DNA of 64,000 nucleotides from Xenopus tropicalis (GCF_000004195.4 NC_030677.2:199298743-199362742), one strand, 5' to 3'. Positions 33,634 to 45,039 are shown, numbered from the stretch's first letter. The notes: generated from the sequence alone by a model not told the origin. A program made the numbers and translations.

Positions 33634-34351
33634 AGAAAGATAAATATACTGTAAATAACTGTAGATAAGTATGGGCAGCACATATAAGAGCATTGCAGCT
33701 TTTTCTTAATATCCCAGTTATGCTGGACATTTAGTCCCAATGCCAAAGTGCTTAGTGAACATTTACAGTAACACAGCAAAGTAAAACTGTTCTTGTAGAT
33801 AAGGGATTTTCTTTCTTGAGAAGGACCCGATTGTATCTCAGTAGCATTTGCTTGTGTGGGGAAATGATAAAGCCACGGAGACGACACTGAGGTTTCCGCT
33901 GGATGAAGATAGTGTGTTGATAAACAGCTAACAGATGGTTGTGGTAAGAAGTATTTGAATTTAATAAATTGTGGTGTTGCCATTTAGTTTACAATGTTTC
34001 CTGTTGCTGGCCACTAACGACCCAAGTCCTAATATGACCTCAGTGTTTTCCTATTGAATTTTCTATTCTTACATTTCATTTTGTTTAGGCTTCATGGCTT
34101 GGTCCCATACTTTACAAAAGAGCATCTCTTGTTCTAAATATTTGTGATAGGTTTATTGCACTATCCTGTGTGGGACCCAATCATGTTCCACGTTGTTATA
34201 TGGAGTAGCCACACACATCAGAGTTAAGGATACATTTGTTTGCCTAATGTCTGCAATGTACAAAATACTATGAGGTATAGCCAGGAGTCAGACAATTATA
34301 TGCTCCAGTTGCCAGCACTTTCTTGGTTGAAAATGGGAGGTGTTATAAGTC
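33634..34351. other. Unassigned sequence
   Basis: No repeat ends and no recognised exon. The minus-strand frame of 128 codons at 33597-33983 partly overlaps the hAT MITE and lacks any domain. Confidence 0.35.
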
Positions 34352-34355
34352 TTAA

Positions 34356-35043
34356 AGAGATTGTGTGACGGGAAAACATGATTTTACAAAATGCATCAGT
34401 TTATAGCGCTTTACCAGAATCCTGCATTGAAATCCGTTCTTCAATACACCTGACACCCTTCAACTGACACCTGCATTGCTAAAAATGCTCCCATGCCCAC
34501 CTAGTGGTAGATATGAGAATAGCATCCAGTAGTTAAAATCCAAGTTAAAAGCCAAGTCATGACTCCTTCAATAGGAGAAACAATACGTTAGCTGAAAGCA
34601 GTTCTAATGTGTAGCGCTGGCTCCTTCTGAAAGCTCAGACTCAGACACACTTTACTGCTGCGCTGCAAGTTGGAGTGATATCCCCCCCCCCCCCAGCAGC
34701 CAATCAGCAGAACAATGGGAAGGGAGCAAGATAGCAGCTCCCAGTAGGTATCAGAATAGCACTCAATAGTAAGAAATCCAAGTCCGGCTTGGGACTCCTC
34801 CAGTTACATGGGAGTAGGAGAAACAATAGGTTAGCTGAAAGCAGTTCTAATGTGTAGCGCCGGCTGAAAGCTCAGACTCAGGCACAATGCACTGAGATGG
34901 CGCCTACACACCAATATTGCAGCTAAAATAAAACATTTATTGGTTCAAGAATAACATTTTAAAAGGTAGAATCAATTATTTGCAATGTGAACAGCATAAT
35001 ATAGTAATAAAAACTATACCATAAAAATCACGACAGAATCCCT
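34356..35043. mobile_element. TTAA-targeting MITE (AGGGATTCTGTC type)
   Basis: The 688-bp element has ends AGAGATTGTGTGACGGG and CACGACAGAATCCCT with TTAA at 34352-34355 and 35044-35047. This fits a Kolobok or piggyBac-type element. About 150 bp (TAGCTGAAAGCAGTTCTAAT and neighbours) occurs twice, near 34508-34650 and 34745-34890. It includes a C run at 34682-34694. I recognise it as a common Xenopus MITE. Confidence 0.8.
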
Positions 35044-35047
35044 TTAA

Positions 35048-35397
35048 AGTGCACATACACTGAAAGATCTGTTCATCTAGAGAGGTTGCCAAATGAATGG
35101 ATCCTTCCCTAGTATGTCCACCTTGAGGTGGGTGATATCAGATTGAACCAATCGTTTGGCTTGAGGACCAAACAATTGGATAACATTGGCAAGATACAGG
35201 TTGTCGGGAAGAGGACCATATCAACACGCCCATGCGCTTCTTACTCCAAAGGGATTTTTAAAGCTATCCCGATCGACATCTGGCTGACTTTCTACCAGAT
35301 ATTAGTATGGTAGGCCAGTCTAAGGGCCCCATATATGCACTGATAGCTGCCAACTCGGACTGTCAGCAACTATTATCGGTCTATGCATGGCCACCCT
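35048..35397. mobile_element. Diverged GCCATACACG-type MITE
   Basis: It starts AGTGCACATACACTG directly after the TTAA of the preceding MITE and ends GCATGGCCACCCTTTCAG. The interior has GAAAGATCTG and ATCCCGATCGACATC, typical of the family at 50.1 kb. Boundaries are approximate because both ends are mutated. Confidence 0.55.
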
Positions 35398-35439
35398 TTC
35401 AGTGATTACACATTGGCCAGTCTTATTGATTCTCCAGTA

Positions 35440-36088
35440 CAGGTATGGGACCCATTATCCAGAATGCTCAGGACCTGGGGTTTTCCGGATAAGGGGTCTT
35501 TCCGTAATTCTGATCTCCTACCTTAAATCTACTAAAAAAATGATTTAAACATTAATTAAACCCAATAGGATTGTTTTGCTTCCAATAAGGATTAATTATA
35601 TCTTAGTTGGGATCAAGTACAGGTACTGTTTTATTATTACAGAGAAAAGGGAATCATTTAACCATTAAATAAACCCAATAGGGCTGTTCTGCCCCCAATA
35701 AGGGGTAATTATATCTTAGTTGGGATCAAGTACAGGTACTGTTTTATTATTACAGAGAAAAGGGAATCATTTAACCATTAAATAAACCCAATAGGGCTGT
35801 TCTGCCCCCAATAAGGGGTAATTATATCTTAGTTGGGATCAAGTACAGGTACTGTTTTATTATTACAGAGAAAAGGGAATCATTTAACCATTAAATAAAC
35901 CCAATAGGGCTTTTCTGCCCCCAATAAGGGGTAATTATATCTTAGTTGGGATCAAGTACAGGTACTGTTTTATTATTACAGAGAAAAAGGAAATCATTTA
36001 TAAAAATGTTAATTATTTGGTTAAAATGGAGTCTATGGGAGATGGACTTTCTGGATAATGGGTTTCCGGATAAGGGGTCCGATACCTG
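35440..36088. mobile_element. TA-flanked element with 113-bp repeats, copy 3
   Basis: Ends CAGGTATGGGACCC and GGGGTCCGATACCTG with TA on both sides (35438-35439, 36089-36090). The array is in the same orientation as copy 1 with about four units and starts with the same diverged unit (GGATTGTTTTGCTTCC). Confidence 0.85.
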
Positions 36089-36090
36089 TA

Positions 36091-37125
36091 TACATTGCAA
36101 ATGGACAAACTGCATCAATTTAGTCAAAAGACACCACACAGTTGTATGATAATCATCAGAGCAGGCCACAAGATGCATGTATCTTTGTGAATAGCATCAA
36201 AGCAGCCGCAATTTTGGTGCTTTATACTTGAATTTCTAAATAAGCCCTTTCAGTGGGGTCTCCTCAGGTCCTGGGTGCGTAATGTGGGTGCAGCTTCTGG
36301 TGGACCAGAGCTTTAAGAACTTGTGTTATCATGTCTTAGGATAAAATTACTAATGAAAGATGGAATAGCATAATAACTTTGCCCCCAAGCCATGCTGTAG
36401 TGTAAGACAGACTAGTGCTGCACTGTTGCTTGCATAAATACTATATGTAGAGCATCACTGGGCTCTGTAGGACCCCACTATGTACATAGCCCATGTCCCC
36501 GACCTGTAAGATTAGCATTGACACATAGAACTCCACCATTAAGTACAGTAGTTCCAGCAGGAGCAGCAATGTTCCGCCCATGAGTTAAATCCATATAGAG
36601 AACTTATTGACCTTTGCATTCCACTTAGTAAATGACTTGCAGATGCCACTGCCCTGCAATCTGTCTTCTTGCCTAGACAGCTGGATTTTTGTCTAGGAAT
36701 TTCAGGTCAGCCATCATAAACACTGGAAATACAAACAGTCATCGCAGCATGGGGGACCGGGATATCTAATACTCCTCAGTGATCTGTGCAGCTTGAGCTA
36801 TTTTTATTATTAGTTTTGATTTGTGAACTGACACACAGTGCATAGAGCTGAATAACAGCAATGGTTTGGCTGTTGGACCCACCCAAGAGAAAAGGAATAA
36901 ACTCAGTGGGTATCAGGTCATACAGAGGATATTTAAGGGAAAAGGAAAGCTAAATTCACTGGGGGATGCCAATATGTTAGACACATTCCATGATAGCATG
37001 CTTCCGTCAGCCAATTGGTAAGATTACACTATGTATGCCTTGAGGAAGAAGAGTAAGAATCCCTATTGCCACTAGTTGGCTCAGCTCAAAGATTTAATTG
37101 TTAAGCCACCAAAATACCTCATTCT
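36091..37125. other. Unassigned sequence
   Basis: No repeat ends or exons recognised. Confidence 0.35.
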
Positions 37126-37129
37126 TTCC

Positions 37130-37790
37130 CTGAATAATAACCTACTATCACCATAATTATTACACATAATTAATTAATATGAAGTTAGTACTTTCTCTGC
37201 TGCTATAACAGCCTCCACTCTACTGGGAAGGTTCCTACTCAATGGTGGAACATTGTTGCTTTCATTCAGCCACAAGAGCATTAGTGAAGTTGGGCACAGA
37301 TGTTTGGGATCAGGCCTGACAATTAGGGTTCCAATTCATCCCTCCGGGGTTCAGTTGGGTTGAGGTTAGGGCTTTGTTCAGGCTAGTCATGTTCTTCCCC
37401 ACCCATCTCAGCAAACCCATTCTGTACAGATCTTGCTTTATGCATGGGGACATTGTTGTGTTGAAACAGGAAAGGGTCTTCCCCAAACTTCCCCAAGCAT
37501 GGAATTGTCAAGAAGGCTTCTGTTACCTTGGGATTTAATTTGACTGAAACCAGTATCCCTAGTCCAAACCATAGAACACAGCCTCAGACCATCATTCTTT
37601 GTCCATGAAACTTTACTATTGGAATTATGTAATCAGGCAGGTAGGGTTCTCCTGGCATCTGCCAAACCCATATTCTTCCCCTTAGACTGCCACATGGTAA
37701 AGGCCATTTATCATTTCAGAGTACATGTTTCCACTGCTCAATTTGGGGTGATCTTTATATCTTCCAGCCACATGGTGATGTTAGGTTTGT
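37130..37790 (-). pseudogene. Decayed Tc1-like transposase
   Basis: Translated on the minus strand across several frames, this gives pieces of a Tc1/mariner DDE transposase: a GNMYSE- and GRCQENP-like part near 37640-37740 matching the conserved W-SDES-F and RRPGER region, then PEQSPNLNPTEPRRDEL near 37330-37375, which is the PAQSPDLNPIEHLWDEL block holding the third catalytic acidic residue, then NLPSRVEAVIAAEKVLTSY near 37180-37240, the usual C-terminus. Stops and frameshifts occur throughout, so it is dead. Element ends are not located. Confidence 0.8.
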
Positions 37791-38600
37791 TTGCCTCTGA
37801 TCACCCATAGTAACCCCCTTTCCCCCTACTAATAGTTTTTGTGCTGATGTGGATATTGCTTACTCAGCAGTGAGTGTCCCAACAGGGGACACGTAATTTT
37901 AGTCTGGGTATCTGGAGATATTTGCCCGTACTATACTTGCAGAGCTGGGGCAGAGCTGCAAGATATCCCATCACTAGTGCATTTGGGCCCCTTTGTGGTG
38001 CCAATGTAGCAACAACATATGCCCCAGTGCTTTGCAGAGATTTTATATCACTCACATCAGTCCCTGCTGCGGTGGAGCTTACAGTCTAAGGTATATGTTT
38101 ACAACCCGTACCCTTCCAGCTGTTATTGCACTACAGCCTTCAACTGTCGGTGGGATGCTAGGAGTTTCAATAACAGCTGGAGGGCAGCAGGCCGGACACC
38201 GAATGTTTTTTGTGTTTTGGATGGACCAGGACAAATATTCTTTACCAGTGTTTGTCAAACTTTTTTTTAGGTCAAGTCTACTTGAAGACCAACCTTTGGC
38301 TAGGCCTTACCTTAGGTCATGAAATGGGTACAGATCAAGAATTATATAAGTGTATCAGTCATTCAGTCATAGTTCCAAAAATATGTCAGGCAGCAAACAC
38401 AAATTTACCACAAATCTCATCCTAACTGGCAATCTGTGGATTCTGGCAAATGCCAGAGGGGCTGTTGTAAGCTGCCACAGACATTAACTATTGATTGGCC
38501 TGGTGGGGTGCTATTTGGGCCTCAATGTACTTAAAATGCTTGGGCCTATTTTGAATTCCAGTCAACCCACTTTTTTGCATTAAATGGCTTTCAAGCTAGG
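37791..38600. other. Unassigned sequence
   Basis: Overlapping plus-strand frames at 37874-38425 have no recognised domain. A fragment near 38495-38570 (GGCCTGGTGGGGTGC, TCCAGTCAACCC) resembles a decayed hAT MITE. Confidence 0.35.
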
Positions 38601-39180
38601 TGTATCTAGGACAGAGGTCCCCAACTTTTTTTTACCGTTGAGCTACATTTAAATGTAAAAAGAGTTGGGGAACAACAACAGCATAAAAGCAGTTCCTGTG
38701 GTGCCAAATAAGGGCTGTTATTGGCTATTTGGTAGCCTCTATGTCAACTGGCAGCCTACAGGAGGGTCTGCTTGGCAGTGCTCATGGTTTATATGCAACC
38801 AAAACTTGACCTCAAGCCAGGATCTCAAAAATTAGCACCTGTTTTGAGACCACTGGAAGCAACATCCAAGGGGTTGGTGAGCAACATGTTGCTCCTAAAC
38901 CACTGGTTGGGGATCACTGATCTAGGAGAACAAATCCCCATTCTCACCCTAACTAGCCTTCTAGATGAGCTTCCAGATGTATTAAGTGACCAAATGCCCA
39001 TTCTCCCCACTTCTCGCCCTAACTCGCCTTCAAGATGGGTTTTCAGATGAATCTAGGAGATCAAATACCAATTTTCCCCACTTCTTGCCATAACTGGCCT
39101 TCAAGATGGGTTTTCGGGTATATTTAGGAGATCAAATGCCCATTCTCTCCATTTCTTGCCCTAACTGGCCCCACAGTCTA
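38575..39180. repeat. About 75-bp minisatellite interrupted by hAT
   Basis: Units of roughly 75 bp contain ATCTAGGAGATCAAATGCCC, CCCTAACTGGCC and TTCAAGATGGGTTTTCAG. Three or four units lie right of the hAT copy, and a partial one (GCTTTCAAGCTAGG) lies left of it, so the array is older than the insertion. Confidence 0.75.
38612..38919. mobile_element. hAT-type MITE (CAGAGGTCCCCAAC ends) inside a minisatellite
   Basis: The 308-bp element has ends CAGAGGTCCCCAAC and GTTGGGGATCACTG and a perfect 8-bp duplication, ATCTAGGA, at 38604-38611 and 38920-38927. It sits in the first unit of the minisatellite that continues to its right. Confidence 0.92.
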
Positions 39181-40382
39181 TAATCACTGGTTTATTACCT
39201 GTTTATAAAGCCCTGTTACCTGGGGCCCTTCCCATCTGGGGTCCCTCACAGTCGCATACACACGGGATGCTTCATACACAGAGACACCCTGAGGGGAAAC
39301 CAACTGAATTTCTCAACAAGTAGACAAAATATTGTTGTCATAATACAAATTTTACCCCAGCAGGCAGCAGTGTTGTTTAACAAGGAATGACATGGAAATG
39401 ATTCCCCTTTGAATCTCAGTGACTTACGGTCTATTGATCTGAGACATAAACTAGACTCGGGATATTTTTGGCAATGACACTTTAGACAATGTCTGTGCCT
39501 CAGCGTGTATTGCCATAACAGAAATACTCGTGGACAGATTTATGGGGAATTAGGAATTCTATTTGTAATGTACAATCAGATCAATGCAGAAGTTAAAGTT
39601 AACCTTCAAACTTAACGTTTCATAATATTATTATGTAGACCGAAGTCCTCTAAAGGAATTTAATGTTGTTTTTTTGTGATAACCTCCTATTTATTTCTTC
39701 TATTATTTGCTCTTCATCATCATAAATATTACTATGGTTGACGCAGCCTTCACAACATGGTTGGTGTGGCCATCTTTTTTGGTATTCATAACATTAGCAC
39801 CAAGCGTCCTTTTCACTGGCCACGTGGCTACACGGGGATAGAGTTGTGCAACAGTTCCTTACCCAGTGTTCTGGAGTTCCCAAAAGGCTTTGATTCACAG
39901 TTTGTCTCATCCATTTCCAGCTCAAGATCTTTTTCTGTTATTATTACTCCCACGCGTGGCTGGCGAGAGCCTTTTGTCAAGCTGGAAAGCCAAACAATAT
40001 CATAGCCTTGAAGTATACATAAGCCTGGGCGGCTGTTTTGCTTTGAAGAAGTCTACGAGTCAATGTGATCCCATGGGCAGCAGCCTCTGAAGGCTCTGAT
40101 TCAACCGGCACTGCTGTTTCCTTACAGAACCCCGGTTTGACCATGTACAGCAGTGATGGGAAGTCTAACGTATTGCACAAAAGCGACACGTTTACATATT
40201 TTGTCCATTAAATTTTCAGAGATCTTTGAGTTTACATGGTTTGGCACTCACATATAATGTAAAGAGGAAGGAAACACTGGTTCCCAATTGGCTAATGACT
40301 CCCACTCTGCATAAATCTCCCCTGAGTTGGGGCATTTTTTAAGGGGATCACTAGGTTGGGGTAAGTTTGTGCAGAGCAGCCT
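39181..40382. other. Unassigned sequence
   Basis: Frames at 39757-40005 and 39866-40090 (plus) and 39977-40189 (minus) overlap each other and are not recognised. No repeat ends. Confidence 0.35.
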
Positions 40383-40398
40383 GCTGCCACCTGGTTCC
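40383..40398 (-). promoter_or_regulatory. CTCF-like site
   Basis: Read on the minus strand, ACCAGGTGGCAGCAG matches the core of the vertebrate CTCF consensus (CCASNAGRKGGCRS). Sites of similar quality are at 8167-8186 (minus) and 43452-43469 and 43927-43944 (plus). Motif match only. Confidence 0.35.
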
Positions 40399-40402
40399 AG
40401 AT

Positions 40403-40729
40403 TGAGGGTTGCCATCTTTTTCTGTGACTAATACTGTACCAGCATCATTTGGGGGCAGAGCTATGATATAAGGGGCTGGTAAATGGGTGGGCTGAGTGAG
40501 GGAAAGGTGGGTGGGGCTAGTAAATGGGTGGGGGAAATGGGTGGACTGGGCGGGGTTATAGGTGGAGCAGAGGTGGGCCCATTGTTATAAAGAATGATTG
40601 GCAGTGGAGAAGGTCAGGGAAGGGAGGGATTTATTGGCCATTACCGGTAAATTGGTAATACTGGTGCTGGCCCTAGCTGGTGATTTACGGGCTAGGCTGG
40701 TCAAATACTGGTTAGGTGCTAACCCTATC
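40403..40729 (+). mobile_element. GGGTTGCCATCTTTTTCTG element, uninterrupted copy
   Basis: Starts GAGGGTTGCCATC and ends GGTGCTAACCCTATC, with GGGTGGGCTG, GGGGTTATAG, TTATAAAG and TTACCGGTAAATTGG in the same order as the minus-strand copy at 11.3-11.8 kb. It lacks the hAT insertion found there, so it gives the empty site. Confidence 0.65.
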
Positions 40730-41022
40730 CAGGTTCCCGGGCTGATTTAAGATGATCAAATGCGCAGTACCAAGATCTGTAGTACCAAGACCCTGTGTCT
40801 ACGTCTCCTCAACCAAAATGAGTCAGATGGTGGGCATTCCAAGCATAATCTACAACAAAGAAAGATCCAATGATTCATAAATATGGACAAATCATAGATC
40901 AACTTTAATTCCAGTTTTCTGACATTTCCCTTTAAAGCATATTGTGAAAATGCAACCTTTTCTCACTGCTGCCACTAGGGGTCACTCTGCTCAACATAAT
41001 GTCCAGCTCTGGTCCCCTTTCA

Positions 41023-41244
41023 TTAATACCTCTCTGTGTCTCCATGTAAGTGACAGTTCCAGTCCTCCCATAACCCTTTCCTTTCAGCTTGATGCAATTT
41101 TATGCTATTCTGTGAGTCTTTCAGTAATGCCTCTATTTTCTGCCCCGGGGTCACAGCTTTATAAGCTTGACCTATGTTATAGCATCTCATCCATAACTCA
41201 TCCATAGTAGCCTCATATGAAAGGCTGCGGGCCATTTTATTCAT
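41023..41244 (-). CDS. Unidentified 73-codon open frame, possible last exon
   Basis: The minus-strand frame from ATG at 41244 to TAA at 41023 has a non-repetitive, protein-like composition with K/E/Q-rich helices (TPGQKIEALLKDSQNS, HQAERKGLWEDWN). Just upstream is CTAAGGATTCTTGGTCAG, which could be a branch point and an acceptor with the exon beginning at about 41252, in a phase that keeps the frame open. I do not recognise the family. It may be a terminal exon, an exon of a dead gene, a fragment of a transposon protein, or chance. No upstream exon was found. Confidence 0.3.
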   Translation of the reverse strand: MNKMARSLSYEATMDELWMRCYNIGQAYKAVTPGQKIEALLKDSQNSIKLHQAERKGLWEDWNCHLHGDTERY

Positions 41245-41259
41245 GCCACTGACCAAGAA

Positions 41260-42915
41260 TCCTTAGGAATGAATGTGTTCACCTTTGTCCCGTGACCTTT
41301 CCATCCTTGTGATATATTTAGCCTGTTTATAAGGGAATAGCAGCATTAGAGTAGCACCAAGGGATAACAATGCCCTTGGCCTTCTATAGGAATCCCAGTA
41401 TAACTAATGAGGGGGACCGGAGGGTTCAAGCTGTTTCTCTGTTATTTCACCTTTTCTATAAAGTTGGACTAAGGTTCTCACTGGCCTCGAGCTGCAGACG
41501 ATAATGGGGCAGTTCTTGCACCCAAATAAATGTTTATGCATAATAAAAGAATATATCAATCTAAGCAACTTTCTCAGTTTACATTAATTAGACATTTTCG
41601 ATGGTTATTAAGTTATTTGTAAATGTAACTGCTAATGAAAGCAGCATCTGTATCTCTGTTCATATGCAAAAATGACCCCGACTGCTGACACAATGTAGCA
41701 GAAGCCAGCAGATTCACAGATCTGTAAAAGCACAGATTTTTTTGCCACATATTTTCAAGAGTCAGAACCAGAGAACAGAAAGGGACAGGCAGATACTGCT
41801 TTGGGTTTACATTTACAAATATCTTTGCAATGAATGTATATTGGAAAAGCTCATTCCCGCACACCCACGCAGAAAGTCATTTTCCAGCGTGGATGGTAAA
41901 TTACTGTTGCGTTGGTAAGTCGTGCCCATGTATAATCACACAGTACTAGGCAGCTGCATGCAATTCTGATTTTCAGCCAGATATCTGTCAGGTAAGTGGT
42001 CCCATACCAGGGTCGGACTGGGGTGTGCAGGGCCCAGCTGCCCAACTGCCCAACTCCTTCCCCTGAGTGCACATATATTATATTATCTTTGGTGCTTTGG
42101 GGGAGGCAGATCAGGATCCCCGGCCAGGATCTGGTCTGGGTCGGTACAGTCCCACTCTGCCCAACAAGCTGCATACTTGGTCTAGAGAAGCCTTATTGCC
42201 CGCTTTGAATGGCCTTTGCATGGCCAGCTTACCTGGCTGGGTCTGTGAGAGACTCTCCATGAGGAATACTAATGGTCTCTACACATCCGGCCAAAACCTG
42301 AGGGGTTCGGTGCAGCAATTGTGTGGGTTGTGGGTGTAAAAATTTGTCATTCTGGTGACATGAGCAGGTATATTCTGCCCCATCCAGTGATATCTAGGAG
42401 TCCAGGAGTAATGTGATTGGCTAAGCACACTCTGTATATCTCTTAATAATAAATTAGTGCTATATAAATAAATGATAATATTAATATGTCACTTGCTGCC
42501 ACAGCAATAAGGTGCCGCACACCTCTCTGTATTTGTCCATCTGAGATCCTGTATTCTGAATGCCATTATTCTCACACCTTTAATATAAGTGTGTCAATAT
42601 GAACCGAATCCAGAGTGGGGTCAGTCTGGCCGGCCGGCCAACTTGCACCCTTGGGGAGAAATGTGTGCAGCAATGAATGGCAGTGGGAGGACGAGGACCT
42701 GGACTGGGGGTCGGCAGACAGAAGAGCCCCCACCGTTGCACCCTAGGCACGTGCCTCTCCTGCCTTCCCTACTTCCCTCTCTGATCGGATCTGCTTGGAG
42801 ATCTAAAAAGGTTGAAAATTAAATATTTACTGACATTAATAACAGAGAAAACACGTTTGTGTATGAAATTATATTATTCCATATCAGAAACCATTTATCA
42901 TTTCATCGGTTGATG
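41260..42915. other. Mostly unassigned sequence
   Basis: Near 42012 CAGGGTCGGACTGGGGTG looks like the left end of a hAT MITE, but its partner was not found. A retroposon-like end (GTGCTATATAAATAAATG) lies at 42450-42474. Frames at 41851-42339 overlap on both strands. Confidence 0.35.
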
Positions 42916-42916
42916 T

Positions 42917-43385
42917 GATAGGGACCTTAGACTGTAAGCTCCACTGGGGCAGGGACTGATGGGAATGTGATAGGGACCTTAGATTGTAAGCTCACTGGGG
43001 CAGGGACTGATGGGAATGGGATAGGGACCTTAGATTGTAAGCTCACTGGGGCAGGGACTGATGGGAATGTGATAGGGGCCTTAGATTGTAAGCTCACTGG
43101 GGCAGGGACTGATGGGAATGGGATAGGGACCTTAGATTGTAAGATCACTGGGGCAGGGACTGATGGGAATGTGATAGGGACCTTAGATTGTAAGCTCACT
43201 GGGGCAGGGACTGATGGGAATGTGATAGGGACCTTAGATTGTAAGCTCACTGGGGCAGGGACTGATGGGAATGGGATAGGGACCTTAGATTGTAAGCTCC
43301 ACTGGGGCAGGGACTCATGGTAATGATATATAATCCCTGTAAAGTGCTGTGTACATGTACAAATCTGCTAAATAAATAATAGCTA
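42917..43385 (+). repeat. 51-bp minisatellite amplified within a retroposon tail
   Basis: Eight units of 51-52 bp (GATAGGGACCTTAGATTGTA, then GCTCACTGGGGCAGGGACTG) run from 42917 to about 43320. The last is followed by the normal tail: TAATCCCTGTAAAGTGCTGT, then AATAAATAATAGC. The unit is the tail sequence found singly at 16.25 and 43.77 kb, so one stretch of a retroposon was amplified in place. Since 51 is divisible by three, frames stay open in several readings (107 and 118 codons). These are artefacts. Confidence 0.92.
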
Positions 43386-43451
43386 ATAATTACTGTACTC
43401 TCCAAAATGCAGCTCTAGAAATGGTGTACCTGGAGCAGTTTTTTCTATTCA

Positions 43452-43469
43452 CCAACAGGTGGCGCCAGT
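43452..43469 (+). promoter_or_regulatory. CTCF-like site
   Basis: CCAACAGGTGGCGCCAGTG matches the CTCF core well on the plus strand. It lies 475 bp from a second plus-strand match at 43927-43944. Motif match only. Confidence 0.35.
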
Positions 43470-43739
43470 GTCACACATCTGTGCTCTAGAGCTCCATAAT
43501 AGTCTTGACCTGTAATAAACATCTTTTCCCTGTGCTCAGGTCTAAGTGCATCTAATTTTTTACTACTTATTTCAAGGTACACCTGCTAAACATTAATCAA
43601 CCCGAGTTAAAGGGTAACTTGCTATTGTCAGCGCCTTTACAGTCCCACGGTGCATGCAATGGATCGGCAGATATTTTGGTTTTGTAAATGAAGGGGCGGC
43701 AAGGCAGATTTACATGCAAAAGGTTGATTATTTTATTTA

Positions 43740-43915
43740 TTATGCTTTATTTATCATGAATCAGTCCCTGCCCCAGTGGAGCTTACAATCTAAGGCCCCT
43801 ATTATAGTCACACACACTAGGGTCATTAGGACCCAGTAACCCTTCCTGAGTTTGGGAGAAAGCCCTCAGCAGCCCAGAGTTGCAATACAGAAGTGCTACC
43901 CATTGAGCCCCAGCA
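43740..43915 (-). mobile_element. Retroposon tail, reversed
   Basis: On the minus strand this reads AGATTGTAAGCTCCACTGGG and GCAGGGACTGATTC after a region ending the opposite way in GCTCAATGGGTAGCACTTCT. It is a reversed copy of the dispersed tail seen at 16.04 kb. Incomplete. Confidence 0.55.
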
Positions 43916-43926
43916 TTCTTTTTATA

Positions 43927-43944
43927 ACCCACTAGGGGGCGCTG
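43927..43944 (+). promoter_or_regulatory. CTCF-like site, strong match
   Basis: CCCACTAGGGGGCGCTGTT is a near-ideal CTCF core. Occupancy cannot be judged from sequence. Confidence 0.4.
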
Positions 43945-44222
43945 TTGTATTAGTGTCTATAAAGTATGGCTTGAAGATATGGCAGTTATAATCCAAGCTC
44001 TCGGTGGGCACAGGTTTGTAGGGCAACACTGGCACTTTATATCTGTGTTCCCAGCATGACCTTTGGTTGCGGCTGAAGTACAACTCCCAGCACCTGTGGG
44101 CAGCCAATAGAAACAAGTGACATTTTCCCTTCAGTTGAGCTTTTTTCTGTATTTCCAAGAATTTGTACTTCCCTCCCAGCAAATATCATTCTCATCCCTG
44201 TGCAGTTAAAGCATATCGGAAC

Positions 44223-44338
44223 TAGGGTTGCCACCTTTACTGAAAGAAAAAAAAATACCGGCCTCTATATTTATATCTTTTATTCCTATTAAAAACAATA
44301 AAATCAAGAATAGTTTATACTGGCCAGGTGGCAACCCC
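44223..44338 (+). mobile_element. Short GGGTTGCCACC element
   Basis: The ends TAGGGTTGCCACCTTT and CCAGGTGGCAACCCC are inverted. It carries AAAATACCGGCC and is a 116-bp internally deleted relative of the copies at 11.3 and 40.4 kb. Confidence 0.6.
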
Positions 44339-45039
44339 AATCTGAATGGCAATTATAGCTGTACTGCCCCTTTAAGATCCAGAAAAAACATTTTTTCATG
44401 TTCATTGAGATTTTTCTTAGTATTTATCTTCTATTAATTTATAGTGGTCTCATTGGCAGCGTGGGGTCAGACTTCAAGGAACAGACCTCAGCATCGAGGG
44501 AATTCTGCGGAGAAACCTCTATTAAGCGCAGCCCGGCCGGCGATAATTACGTGATTATGTATTCCCGGAATGTCAGGCTGTTAGCCGGCTCATTGATACA
44601 GGGAGATGTATTATCATAAGTCATAAAACTGCTCAATTATATGCTCTGGTCTAAAGGGGGATTCCTATTTCTGGGAGTGCAATTATGGGTAAGGGTCATA
44701 AATCCATCAGCAACCAAAGAATTATATCCCGGCTTTCCTCGTGTTGGGCACGTACGTTTCCATTTGCCATGGGGTGTGTCGTGTATATAGGCACCTGTAC
44801 TAAGTGTGTAACAGGCAGCGGGAAAAAGAAATGTATTATTTTGTGTCTTCAATGAAGCATTCAGAGACCCCGAAGGTTACAAGCTAACAACATTGTACAC
44901 TTGTTATCCACAGGGGAAATTTGTCCTGGAAATTCAGAATGAATGGACAAACATGGATAATGGGTTCTGGATAATAGAAATATTAAACTGGAAACAAGTG
45001 TGTCACTGTGTGGGACATAATCCTGGTGGGTAATTGCTA
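44339..45039. other. Unassigned sequence
   Basis: No repeat ends or exon recognised. The sequence around 44900-44980 has GGATAATGGGTTCTGGATAA, similar to the sub-terminal part of the TA-flanked elements, perhaps a remnant. Confidence 0.35.

Noticed and set aside
42927..43323. 107- and 118-codon frames with 17-residue repeats
   Set aside because: The 51-bp minisatellite is a multiple of three, so several readings stay open. The source is a non-coding retroposon tail.
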